Source: Candidatus Bathyarchaeota archaeon (lineage in GTDB: Archaea > Thermoproteota > Bathyarchaeia > RBG-16-48-13 > GCA-020345945). From it: 20,965 nucleotides of DNA. The position numbers and the translations under genes were made by a program. A model generated the notes under the pieces. That model did no database searches. It was not told where the DNA came from and saw nothing but the letters and a program-made list of their open reading frames with translations. Within the stretch, counting starts at the first letter, position 1. Every line of letters begins with the position of its first letter. Shown one piece after another: positions 1 through 7,291 of this stretch. The stretch lies in contig CP070773.1 of NCBI GenBank assembly GCA_020345945.1, positions 561,021 through 581,985 on the forward strand, given 5' to 3'.

Positions 1-41
1 CGACTCATTTGTCATCTCTTGAGATCTCGGAGGTAGACACA

Positions 42-746
42 TTGTGGAAAGCGATTGCATGCGACTTCGATGGAACCTTAACTGACAAAGAGGGAAGACT
101 GAGTCTTGAAGCCTTAACTGTGGTGAGGGAGTCAGAGACCAGTGGGATCCCTGTGATCATCTCGAGCGGACGAGACTTGACCCAACTCAGGTTTCTGTCC
201 AAAGTTATCGGGACAAGCGGACCGATAATCGCCGAGAATGGAGGAGTCGTCTGGGATCCTAGAACACTCAGAAAGAGCTTACAAGTTGATCGTGTCAAAG
301 TTCTACGAGCCTATCGGGCTCTCCTTCCACATCTTTGTGAAATGGAATCTATCAAGCCCAGACTAAGAGAGAGTGATATAGTTGTCGGAGGAAGAAGAAC
401 ATTAGAACTGAACGCAATCCTCAACACAGATGAACTGGGGGTGCATATTTTGGATGCCAATATCGCCACCCATATCACCGATGCTTCTGTTGATAAGGGA
501 ATAGGTCTTGAGACTGCTGCACAGATCCTGAACATCGATCCTAAAGAAATCGTGGCGATCGGAGACTCCCAGAATGACATAGCAATGTTTCAAGCTGCTG
601 GCAAATGTTTCGCTGTTAGAAACGCTCATCCTCTTCTTAAGGCACAGGCTAACTCTATAACCAAACAGTCTTTTGGTAAAGGATGTGCTGAAGCAATAAG
701 AGCGGTCCTTCGAGAGACCTCACCCGATACAAAACTCACTTCGTGA
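42..746 (+). CDS. Archaeal-type phosphoglycolate phosphatase (HAD superfamily)
   Basis: This is a cytosolic HAD hydrolase of the Cof/SPP-like branch. The archaeal members remove phosphate from 2-phosphoglycolate, and some act on sugar phosphates. Motif I is DFDGTLTD at residues 8-15, with D8 as the nucleophile and D10 as general acid. The IISSGRD segment supplies motif II, and GDSQNDIAMF near the C-terminus is the metal-binding motif IV. At about 234 residues it matches the usual family length. The frame is open to the window edge and a TTG exists at 9, but I chose TTG 42: GGAGGT at 29-34 sits 7 bases upstream, and the protein then begins MWKAIACDFDGT, with the nucleophile close to the N-terminus as in homologues. 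The next gene follows after 87 bases. The family call is firm. The substrate (phosphoglycolate or another phospho-sugar) is inferred. Confidence 0.85.
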   Translation: MWKAIACDFDGTLTDKEGRLSLEALTVVRESETSGIPVIISSGRDLTQLRFLSKVIGTSGPIIAENGGVVWDPRTLRKSLQVDRVKVLRAYRALLPHLCEMESIKPRLRESDIVVGGRRTLELNAILNTDELGVHILDANIATHITDASVDKGIGLETAAQILNIDPKEIVAIGDSQNDIAMFQAAGKCFAVRNAHPLLKAQANSITKQSFGKGCAEAIRAVLRETSPDTKLTS

Positions 747-833
747 AGTATGCTAGGTTATATGAAGATCCACTGCAATCTTAGGGCTAGCATTATCGCT
801 CATTCCGTGTTACGTTACGCTAGGAGATACACA

Positions 834-1466
834 ATGAAAGTAAAGATGTTGATCTTGAGTCGAGACGATCAATATCATCAACTTCAGGAACTCGGTTTGA
901 AGATTGTCGATTGGATAGAAAGACTAGAAGGTATCAAGATAGAAGTCGCCCATGAGGGGGAGATCCTTGCTGATGGAAGGCTTTCCCCGTATGATATCTG
1001 TATTCTCTGTACAGCGATGAGTGACCTTACAGAGGAACAGGAAGAGGGGATAATTGATTTCGTAGACGACGGAAAGAAGTTGTTCGGCATCCATTCTGCG
1101 ACTGTTGTTGGTGAAGAACATGGGAGATATATCGATTTAATCGGTGGCAGGTTTGTCCATCATCCTCCGCGTCATGAGTTTCAGGTCAAGATCGAAGATA
1201 GAAATCATCCTATCACAAAGGGAATCGAAGACTTCAAGATTACCGATGAACTCTATGTACTGGATCGAACGCCAAGAGGCGCAGATATTCTAGCAACAGC
1301 TCTGTGGGAAGATAAGCCGCAGCCTCTCATCTATACGAAGAGTGAGGGTAGAGTATTCTATAATGCGCTGGGGCATGACCAATCAACTCACGAACATCCC
1401 GTGTTCAAAAGACTTGTAATCCAGGGAGTTCTATGGGCGATCAACTCATTGCGTACGAAGAAGTAG
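834..1466 (+). CDS. ThuA-like domain protein
   Basis: The protein of about 210 residues has the class-I-glutamine-amidotransferase-like fold of the ThuA family (trehalose utilisation, PF06283), members of which occur in sugar catabolism clusters. Visible landmarks are the opening MKVKMLILSRDD strand, KKLFGIHSATV in the middle, GGRFVHHPPRH, HPITKGIEDF and the closing GRVFYNALGHD, in the usual family order. There is no Cys-His-Glu amidotransferase triad. The frame is open up to 750, but ATG 834 is preferred because AGGAG at 822-826 lies 7 bases upstream and the homologous strand starts there. The upstream 28 codons look like non-coding leader. It lies downstream of the HAD phosphatase in the same direction and may be cotranscribed with it. 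The exact sugar substrate cannot be read from the sequence. Confidence 0.8.
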   Translation: MKVKMLILSRDDQYHQLQELGLKIVDWIERLEGIKIEVAHEGEILADGRLSPYDICILCTAMSDLTEEQEEGIIDFVDDGKKLFGIHSATVVGEEHGRYIDLIGGRFVHHPPRHEFQVKIEDRNHPITKGIEDFKITDELYVLDRTPRGADILATALWEDKPQPLIYTKSEGRVFYNALGHDQSTHEHPVFKRLVIQGVLWAINSLRTKK

Positions 1467-1527
1467 CCTAGCGTCATAAGTCAAGATGCACGGTAGACTG
1501 GCCTAGCATCTTTAGAATATGTTGTAG

Positions 1528-1959
1528 TTACTTCTCTTCCTGAGTGTCTTCTGTTATTCTGATTTCAGACAGGTGTGAGAACATTTTCACTTGAAGACCT
1601 CTATCTCTTGCTTCTTCTACCAGTCTTCCATACAAGGGATGGAAACTCCTAGGATTGTGATAGAACCAGACCCAGTCATATCCGAAAAGTCGGTAGATGA
1701 AGTTCCCAAGAAGCCATTGAAACTCTTCTTCATCTACCTGGTCCGGATGTTTTTGATACCAGTCTATCTTCTCCTGTGGAAATACTACACCAAACTTGTC
1801 TGAAAGAATCGCCCATTCTACGCTTTTATCAATACATTTTCGCGTAAACCGTCGGATTGTTGTAGCTGTATACAGCCGATCTGGGGTCACCCTTTGATTT
1901 GTACCTCGCAGAGAATCATCCTTCTTCTCAGAGCCGTGAGTTATGTACAGTCTACTCAT
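1528..1959 (-). CDS. DUF6884-like protein
   Basis: This 143-residue soluble protein resembles the DUF6884 group. The recognisable core is PDRLYTATTIRRF, followed by EWAILSDKFGVVFP and a Y-x-K-H-P segment. This parallels the family pattern of LYt-a-f, then IlSakyGlv-P, then a tyrosine. The usual N-terminal S-C-x-K-K element appears only as THGSEKK, so the cysteine is missing. The rest, including FGYDWVWFYHNPRSFHPLYG, is rich in aromatics. The ATG start is supported by AAGGGGA 7 bases upstream on the minus strand. It is flanked by plus-strand genes and is probably monocistronic. The biochemical role of the family is unknown to me. Confidence 0.6.
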   Translation of the reverse strand: MSRLYITHGSEKKDDSLRGTNQRVTPDRLYTATTIRRFTRKCIDKSVEWAILSDKFGVVFPQEKIDWYQKHPDQVDEEEFQWLLGNFIYRLFGYDWVWFYHNPRSFHPLYGRLVEEARDRGLQVKMFSHLSEIRITEDTQEEK

Positions 1960-2081
1960 TGCAAGTCCCCTTGAACTGCATGGGTGACGAGTTTGTAGGG
2001 ATTCTACTGATGTTTATGCTGCGAGGACACATCCTATCTGACGCGATTTTCTTTTTGTTGCTCTTGCCTTTTCTTCTTCTA

Positions 2082-2089
2082 TTTAAATA
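2082..2089. promoter_or_regulatory. TATA-like box TTTAAATA
   Basis: An A/T-only octamer stands out in the spacer between the divergent DUF6884-like gene (start 1959, minus) and the transporter (start 2238, plus). It reads as a TATA element on either strand. For both genes it would give a leader of about 100 bases, so a closer promoter is possible for each. Confidence 0.3.
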
Positions 2090-2170
2090 CAATCAATTAT
2101 TAGAGTTGTGGCAAGATAGTCTAGAATCAAGTCAGTATCCACTAAGGTAGTTATTCGGCATCCATAAGGC

Positions 2171-2222
2171 TGTATCGGGATTCTCAAAAAGGCTTTATCT
2201 GGAGTTTGTATCGGTTCTCAAA
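2171..2222 (+). promoter_or_regulatory. Direct repeats flanking a TATA-like element before the transporter gene
   Basis: TGTATCGG-GA-TTCTCAAA at 2171-2188 is repeated as TGTATCGG-TTCTCAAA at 2207-2222, identical apart from a two-base insertion. Between the copies lies CTTTATCT (2193-2200), placed suitably to be the TATA box of the gene starting at 2238. The second copy abuts the Shine-Dalgarno. The layout suggests a pair of regulator binding sites around the promoter; this is inferred. Confidence 0.45.
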
Positions 2223-2237
2223 GAAGGAGCTTGCATA

Positions 2238-3497
2238 TTGAAGATGAAAATCTACTCTGGCACAGTTCTAATCCTTGGAGTAGTGCAGCTGATAGAGTCC
2301 TTAGCTTTCGCGATACCATTATCCTTTTTTCCGAATTATGCCATCGGGTTAGGTGCATCAGTTGCCTCAATCGGCCTCTTCACAAGCAGCTTCATGTTAG
2401 CCGCAGCGATTATGGCTCCTAGAATGGGAACTTTATCTGATCGTTACGGTAGGAAGAGAATTCTACTTGTCGGGTTATTAGGAGACGTCCTCATCGGCGT
2501 CTTAACTGGTCTTGCTCCCTCCTGGCAATGGTTACTCGTCATACGTGTAATCAATGGAGTTGTCTCCTCGGCTGCCATGCTATCGGGAGAGGCTCTTCTA
2601 ATGGATACTGTATCATCTAGTCACCGCGGGGAAGCAAGTGGTTTCGTCACGTCAATGAGTATGATTGGGAGAAACCTAGGACCTGTATTTGGGGGGACTG
2701 TACAATTGGCTTCTTACACCTATGGTCTAAGTCTCTTGGATAGTTATCGAATCCCTTACTTCGTGGATTCTATCCTAGCTCTATTCGCTTTTCTACTAGT
2801 TGCCTTGAAAATCAAAGAACATCACTCAGAGGAGCGAGGGAACACTTGGGTCAGAGTAGTGTCTTCGAAGAAAGAAGGAGAGGTGCTGATCTCTACTTCA
2901 TTTAAAGTGTTGTTGGTATGCGTCTTTGTAAACGGTATGGGAGTTGGTTTCATCATACCCATTAGTGTCCTCTTCTATAATGATAAGTTCGGCATAACAC
3001 CTTTTGAGATAGGTTTCATTATTAGTGTAAGTGGTTTTGTTGGTCTCTTAACAAGTTGGGCGGCAGGTCGACTCTCGGATAAGATCGGAAGGAAACCTCT
3101 CATAGTGGCTGGGAACTTCGTTTCACGACTCTCTGGGTTGATTCTACCCCTTACAAACACCGTCAATCAAGCTGCTTGGGTAGTAAGTATCCGAAGTCTT
3201 GGATTCAACATTAGTATGCCAGCCTTGAGGGCTTTCAGAGCAGATCTCACCCCTAGTGAGGCCCGTGGGAGGTTCTTCGGTATGTTCATGACTGCATTCA
3301 CAACAGGAGGCATAATAGGTCCTATTGTGAGTACCTACCTTTACGACATATATCGATTTGAGAGTTTTCAGATCGCTGGAATTAGTCTTCCAGGATATGG
3401 CATACCTTTCTTCGTAAATGCTATCCTAGGAATAGTCTCAACCATTATTCTCTTGGTATGGGTCAAAGATCCTAGCCCTCTCGAGAGAAATATTTAA
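2238..3497 (+). CDS. Major facilitator superfamily transporter
   Basis: A 419-residue integral membrane protein with about 12 hydrophobic segments in two halves. The MFS motif A occurs twice: GTLSDRYGRKR between segments 2 and 3, and GRLSDKIGRKP at the corresponding loop of the second half. A central hydrophilic loop with KIKEHHSEERG separates the halves. It should be a proton-coupled antiporter or symporter of the drug or small-metabolite type, but the substrate cannot be predicted. The TTG start at 2238 is preferred over the in-frame ATG at 2244 because AAGGAG ends 8 bases before the TTG. It is the first of three same-strand genes (transporter, PspC protein, transporter). A direct-repeat element lies immediately upstream. 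Confidence 0.9.
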   Translation: MKMKIYSGTVLILGVVQLIESLAFAIPLSFFPNYAIGLGASVASIGLFTSSFMLAAAIMAPRMGTLSDRYGRKRILLVGLLGDVLIGVLTGLAPSWQWLLVIRVINGVVSSAAMLSGEALLMDTVSSSHRGEASGFVTSMSMIGRNLGPVFGGTVQLASYTYGLSLLDSYRIPYFVDSILALFAFLLVALKIKEHHSEERGNTWVRVVSSKKEGEVLISTSFKVLLVCVFVNGMGVGFIIPISVLFYNDKFGITPFEIGFIISVSGFVGLLTSWAAGRLSDKIGRKPLIVAGNFVSRLSGLILPLTNTVNQAAWVVSIRSLGFNISMPALRAFRADLTPSEARGRFFGMFMTAFTTGGIIGPIVSTYLYDIYRFESFQIAGISLPGYGIPFFVNAILGIVSTIILLVWVKDPSPLERNI

Positions 3498-3576
3498 GAC
3501 CAAGGCTTAATATGCAGTCAACACCCTATTTCTGCCCCATAGTCGTCATATAAACCAGAAGGAGGCTTCCAACACT

Positions 3577-3789
3577 TTGAGCGTAGAACCTACACGTGAG
3601 ATAAAGAGACTTTACCGATCAAGGAAAGAAAGGATGATCGGCGGCGTATGTGGCGGGATAGCGGAGTACTTCAATATCGATCCAACGCTTGTCAGACTCG
3701 CTTGGGTTGTCTTGGGGGCTGCAGGCGGATTTGTTGTAGTCGCTTACCTAATTGCTTGGGTCATAATACCTGAAGAGCCTGGGGACTAA
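3577..3789 (+). CDS. PspC-domain small membrane protein
   Basis: A 70-residue protein made almost entirely of a PspC domain. A basic leader (RLYRSRKERMI) is followed by the family signature GGVCGGIAEYFNIDPTLVRLAWV, then one hydrophobic membrane segment and an acidic IIPEEPGD tail. PspC proteins are inner-membrane components or sensors of the phage-shock envelope-stress response in bacteria. In archaea, isolated PspC domains are common and of unproven function. The start is TTG 3577, with AGAAGGAGG at 3557-3565 about 11 bases upstream. It lies between two transporter genes with gaps of 79 and 71 bases, so co-expression is possible. No PspA or PspB homologue is present nearby. Confidence 0.88.
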   Translation: MSVEPTREIKRLYRSRKERMIGGVCGGIAEYFNIDPTLVRLAWVVLGAAGGFVVVAYLIAWVIIPEEPGD

Positions 3790-3799
3790 TCTTCTCATT

Positions 3800-3815
3800 T
3801 CTGCAAATTTGCAGA
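3800..3815. promoter_or_regulatory. 16-bp perfect palindrome upstream of the second transporter
   Basis: TCTGCAAATTTGCAGA is a perfect dyad with no loop. It lies 10 bases after the PspC stop and 45 bases before the ATG at 3861. The AAATTT centre could also serve as a TATA-like element at about the right distance. With no T-tract after it, an operator is more likely than a terminator. Confidence 0.5.
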
Positions 3816-3860
3816 GAGTATTCATGGTTCTAGCATAGAAGATATTGCCCAGATGATTAT

Positions 3861-5039
3861 ATGACTGAATCCAAGAAATACCCAGTGTACAGAAATCGTG
3901 TGTTGATCCTGCTCTTTTTGACTACTTTTGGCACGTCACTCGCAATGAGCTCAATCAACGCAATCTGGCCATTGTACATTATATCGCTTGGTGCAACTGT
4001 CTTCGAAGCGAGTTACGTCATCTCTCTATCTGGAATAGCCGGGACAATCCTGAGAGTCCCCTCAGGTATGGTCTCAGATAAACTCGGTAGAAGAACAGTT
4101 GTCCTAGCAAGTATTGTCCTTGCAATAGTTCCCCCTCTCTTCTACATGTTTGTGACGAGTTGGTCCCAGTTGATTCCTTGGGCAACTATCTACGGATTAG
4201 CACTCGCCTTCTTCATGCCTACCACTCTTGCATGGATAGCAGATCTGGTTCCGCAGGAGGAGAGGACAGCAGCCTACGGGTTTCTAAATATGGCATTTCC
4301 GCTAGGATTCATGGCTGGTCCAATCCTGGGAGGTATGGTTGTCGATGTATCAGGATGGACAAACCTATTCATACTAGTTGCAGCGATCCATGGACTATCA
4401 CTACTGCCCACCGTTATGATAGTAGGTACAGAAAATGGGACAATTGAAGTGAGGAATCCTCCCCAAGACGTCTCCTCCAAAAGGGGGCAGACAAAGATAA
4501 TTCTCTTACTCCTCTTTCTCCAGTTCCTCTTCGGATTCGGATTTGGGACTGTGAATCCATTAATCCCAATCTATCTGACTGAGAGGTTCGATAGTACTAC
4601 AACCCAGATCGGGATCTTCAGCTCGATAGGATTCGGAGTCGCAGTGTTCTTAGCACAGATACCCAGTGCAAGGCTGGCAGAAAGAGTCGGAAAGGAGAGT
4701 CTTATACTCTACTGTAGTTCGATAATTCCCTTCACATTCATCCTTTGGTCATCTGGAACGATGTATGCACAGTTGCTGGTACTATATATGCTTGCTACAG
4801 GAGCATGGGGCATGACCTGGTCTTCTCTTGCCTCAATATTGATGGAAGCTGCCCCTGGATCTAGGAGAGGGTTATTCTCAGGATTATCGGAAGCAAGTGT
4901 AAGCCTAGGCTTCACTGCTGGACCTGCGTTAGCTGGGATGCTATGGGAGGGCTTAGGACCCGAGACTCCTCTCTACGCCTCTTCTCTTATCTTTGCAGTC
5001 GCCATTCCAGTGGCTCTTATGCTGAGGTCATCTAAGTAA
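3861..5039 (+). CDS. Major facilitator superfamily transporter
   Basis: A second 12-segment MFS transporter of 392 residues, not closely similar to the one at 2238. Motif A in the first half reads GMVSDKLGRRT. The equivalent second-half loop is ARLAERVGKES, which lacks the aspartate. GFMAGPILGGMVVDVSG corresponds to the segment-5 antiporter-like motif C (G-P-x-x-G-G), and a related GFTAGPALAGMLWE occurs in the second half. This suggests an efflux-type member, though that is an inference. The ATG has only a weak ribosome binding site, so a short or leaderless transcript is plausible. A 16-bp palindrome lies 45 bases upstream. The gene converges on the minus-strand gene at 5101. Confidence 0.9.
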   Translation: MTESKKYPVYRNRVLILLFLTTFGTSLAMSSINAIWPLYIISLGATVFEASYVISLSGIAGTILRVPSGMVSDKLGRRTVVLASIVLAIVPPLFYMFVTSWSQLIPWATIYGLALAFFMPTTLAWIADLVPQEERTAAYGFLNMAFPLGFMAGPILGGMVVDVSGWTNLFILVAAIHGLSLLPTVMIVGTENGTIEVRNPPQDVSSKRGQTKIILLLLFLQFLFGFGFGTVNPLIPIYLTERFDSTTTQIGIFSSIGFGVAVFLAQIPSARLAERVGKESLILYCSSIIPFTFILWSSGTMYAQLLVLYMLATGAWGMTWSSLASILMEAAPGSRRGLFSGLSEASVSLGFTAGPALAGMLWEGLGPETPLYASSLIFAVAIPVALMLRSSK

Positions 5040-5100
5040 GCACTGCGAAATCAAGAAGATACCTCTGCTAGAGTAATACGGGTCCAAACAGGATATTTTT

Positions 5101-5658
5101 CTATAAGTCTCGGGGTTTGGCTACAACTTCTGTAATCTTCAAGTCGAAGAACCGCCTGCTGTTCGCTGATTTGACGATCAGCACTGTATCTGCTCCTCGT
5201 CCAGTGCCAGCAATGGCTAGAACCTCTTTTCCACTCTCCACAAGACCGGCATCACATGCCATGGCTACAATCTCCGGGCAGACCTTCGTGCCTTGTCCCA
5301 TCATCCGTAATGTGTCTGCGATAAGGGTTTGAATGGAGCTGCCCATCTTCCCTCGGACAGCGTCGTTTATGGTATGGAAAGGCATTGTACTAAACAGCAC
5401 AGAGCCTCCATGCTCTTCTATCTCCTTCTTCGCTTCGGAATCAAACTCGTTTTTATTGGGTTCTCTGAAACCGACGCTATGAGCGACAACAATTAGATTC
5501 GCATTTAAATCCTTGAAGAGTTTGGCAGAGGCTATTCCTGTACCACCTCTTGTGGAAGCCACCACCACGTCTTTCAGTTTCCTCTCAACAAATATATTCC
5601 TCGCAATATTCAGGACATCATCTGTATTCATATCATCAGTACTAATCAACTGCGTCAC
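5101..5658 (-). CDS. Stand-alone pyruvate-kinase C-terminal-like domain protein
   Basis: This 185-residue protein corresponds to the alpha/beta (C-terminal, PF02887-like) domain of pyruvate kinase without the catalytic barrel. The signature stretch is KDVVVASTRGGTGIASAKLF near residues 29-48, matching the fold's strand-loop-helix that binds effectors in some pyruvate kinases, followed by a hydrophobic strand NLIVVAHSVGF. Later segments EVLAIAGTGRGADTVLIVK and the FFDLKI strand match the remaining half. Archaeal stand-alone copies are widespread with no assigned reaction. The start is GTG 5658; an in-frame ATG at 5631 gives a nine-residue shorter product, and neither has a clear SD. AAATTATAA on the minus strand at 5692-5700 is well placed as a TATA box for a short leader. 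Confidence 0.75.
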   Translation of the reverse strand: MTQLISTDDMNTDDVLNIARNIFVERKLKDVVVASTRGGTGIASAKLFKDLNANLIVVAHSVGFREPNKNEFDSEAKKEIEEHGGSVLFSTMPFHTINDAVRGKMGSSIQTLIADTLRMMGQGTKVCPEIVAMACDAGLVESGKEVLAIAGTGRGADTVLIVKSANSRRFFDLKITEVVAKPRDL

Positions 5659-5691
5659 CCTAGAACAAAAATGACGTATACAATCTTCAAG

Positions 5692-5700
5692 TTATAATTT
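5692..5700 (-). promoter_or_regulatory. TATA-like box for the gene at 5101-5658
   Basis: AAATTATAA on the minus strand lies about 34-42 bases upstream of the GTG start. A start of transcription 25 bases downstream would leave a leader of roughly 12 bases, consistent with the lack of a ribosome binding site. Confidence 0.4.
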
Positions 5701-5784
5701 TGCACCTTCAACAAAGAATGAGTGTGGTACTCTTTCATTGAATAGAAGACCAGACTGCAGGAGTTGTTCTTTTTTTTATTGTTT

Positions 5785-6756
5785 TCACGGAGTTTCTATC
5801 TTTTCTGCTTCCTTTACCAAGTCAGGAGGCCATCTTCCAAAAGTCTCGGATGCCAACTGAAGATGCTCTTCCTCGAGGGGGTCCTTCCCCCACTGTCTAT
5901 GTACGAAGGCGTCCAGCCATAATAAGTCCTCACAGTAATACAACAATCCCTTGTTCATCATCACGTCATATTTGTATCCGAAGACCGATCTGTGTTTTGC
6001 TGTCCTTGCACCAATATTGTAACTTAGACAGTTCACACCTTCCACTAGACCAACGACATTAAAGATCGATCGATAGATCTTGTTCACATCCACAATATTC
6101 TGACTCAATTCCGTGTTTCCCTTGCCGTGGTATCTGGCAAATCTGGAACCGTATCCAACATACTCTGGTATCAACCCAAACATGTTCTTTGTACACATAG
6201 TGAAGAACAACTTCAATTTGGCCAGGCTGATCAAAGTGCCCCTTCTCGCTTTGTACAGTTTTTCAGGCAAGAAACTATACAATTCGTCCCTCAAGACTGG
6301 GGGGAATTTCCTCTCAACTAGTTCCCTCACATTTTCTTCTTCTACTGTTTTCTTCTCAAGCACTTCCTCTGTGACGTTGACATATTCTATTCCCAGATCT
6401 TCAATCAAGCCTTTTATTCCAGTCTCTTTCAAGAAGTCCTCTTCAGATTCTCTTATACGCATTCTCTCGATATCTGAGAGGGTCAAACTCGGTTTTAGAT
6501 TGGGGAGAGCCATCGTATTCCTAGCGGAGTAAGATTCAACGATGATAACTTCTCCCTTCTCAGAGAGAGACCTTAAACTCCACTCTAAGATCTGTGGGTC
6601 CGTATAGTGGCAATGGTCCCTACATATCCAATTAGGTTTGACTATGAATGGACTCTTCAATCTCAATGAGCCTATAAAGTCAGAGAATTCTTCTTGAGAA
6701 TGAATATCATCAACGATCAGTCTCTTTCCTTCAAACTGAAATTCTTCACGCATCAT
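5785..6756 (-). CDS. DUF362 domain protein (divergent)
   Basis: A 323-residue soluble protein of the DUF362 family (PF04015), whose reaction is unknown. The family's first motif appears as SPFIVKPNWICRDH, with the invariant VKPN. The second appears as ISLAKLKLFFTMCTKNMFGLIP, corresponding to the usual AK...T...KN-FG. The C-terminal half is more divergent: the usual D...GMEG and GRDPVAVDA segments are represented by NVVGLVEGVN and CEDLLWLDAF. No 4Fe-4S ferredoxin motif is present, unlike many longer DUF362 proteins. GAGGA lies 4 to 5 bases before tandem ATG codons at 6756 and 6753. It lies 117 bases downstream of the small gene at 6874-7101 on the same strand. A second, more canonical paralogue is at 19919. 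Confidence 0.75.
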   Translation of the reverse strand: MMREEFQFEGKRLIVDDIHSQEEFSDFIGSLRLKSPFIVKPNWICRDHCHYTDPQILEWSLRSLSEKGEVIIVESYSARNTMALPNLKPSLTLSDIERMRIRESEEDFLKETGIKGLIEDLGIEYVNVTEEVLEKKTVEEENVRELVERKFPPVLRDELYSFLPEKLYKARRGTLISLAKLKLFFTMCTKNMFGLIPEYVGYGSRFARYHGKGNTELSQNIVDVNKIYRSIFNVVGLVEGVNCLSYNIGARTAKHRSVFGYKYDVMMNKGLLYYCEDLLWLDAFVHRQWGKDPLEEEHLQLASETFGRWPPDLVKEAEKIETP

Positions 6757-6873
6757 TTTTTCCTCTTTTCTGGTGTATTTCGTTCATTACATCTGCGTTA
6801 AGAAAGGCAGTGGAAGAATACGACCTATTAGGAATATACTGCAACCAGTACAAATAGAAGAAGGTTCAAGAAA

Positions 6874-7101
6874 TCAAGTTTCTTCTTCTCCGACGGGTTC
6901 TGCTCCAGTCGAGAACGCATTTTCTGATATATTATACCAGACAGGGTGCTCGTTTCTCAACAGATCAACAAGTAGAGACATCTCTTCGGGGGAAGTCATA
7001 TGTAAGCTTGTGGAGGTATCGTCATAATAGAGTGTCAAACGCCCTTCTCTCGAGGAAGGATTCCAGTAGCACTTATACTTGTCAACCCTCTTCCATAACA
7101 T
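6874..7101 (-). CDS. Small conserved hypothetical protein
   Basis: A 75-residue acidic protein. The pattern GRLTLYYDDTS, then SPEEMSLLVDLLRNEHPVWYN, and the tail STGAEPVGEEE looks like a known type of small conserved protein of unknown function, where a beta hairpin with a YxDG-type turn is followed by a helix and a 'PV-Y' strand. The annotated ATG is at 7101, with GGGAG 11 bases upstream. The frame stays open a further 14 codons to a TAG at 7144-7146, and the extra residues (ITVYVKGDDVE) look like genuine protein, but no ATG, GTG or TTG is available there; ATA at 7134 is the likely position of a non-standard or mutated start. It diverges from the PdxA2 gene and may share the promoter region. 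Confidence 0.65.
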   Translation of the reverse strand: MLWKRVDKYKCYWNPSSREGRLTLYYDDTSTSLHMTSPEEMSLLVDLLRNEHPVWYNISENAFSTGAEPVGEEET

Positions 7102-7240
7102 CTCAACATCGTCTCCCTTTACATAGACAGTTATGCCTGGTTCCTACCTAGTACTCAGACATAGATGGTATATCTTCAGCTGATATTACTTATGTTTGAG
7201 ATCTTAGTTTATCCGTATCGCCTCTACACGTTCCTCATCG

Positions 7241-7250
7241 TTATTTAAAG
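7241..7250 (+). promoter_or_regulatory. TATA-like box for the PdxA2 gene
   Basis: TTATTTAAAG lies about 42-51 bases before the ATG at 7292. A transcription start near 7272 would leave a 20-base leader carrying GAGG at 7283-7286. AGGAGG at 7268-7273 is further upstream and partly at the expected transcript start. Confidence 0.55.
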
Positions 7251-7291
7251 AATAATAGTAATACTGCAGGAGGAAAAGAACAGAGGTTACG

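Noticed and set aside
21..28. GAGATCTC palindrome before the HAD gene
   Set aside because: Only 8 bases, expected by chance in a window of this size, and overlapping nothing that marks a promoter.
1899..2150. Plus-strand 83-codon frame with a hydrophobic segment
   Set aside because: Partly antisense to the DUF6884-like gene and the hydrophobic stretch is just the T-rich run around 2050-2080; no ribosome site.
5769..5784. T-rich run as a terminator for the DUF362 gene
   Set aside because: The run is T-rich on the plus strand, so A-rich in the minus-strand transcript that would need to stop there; it does not fit that role.
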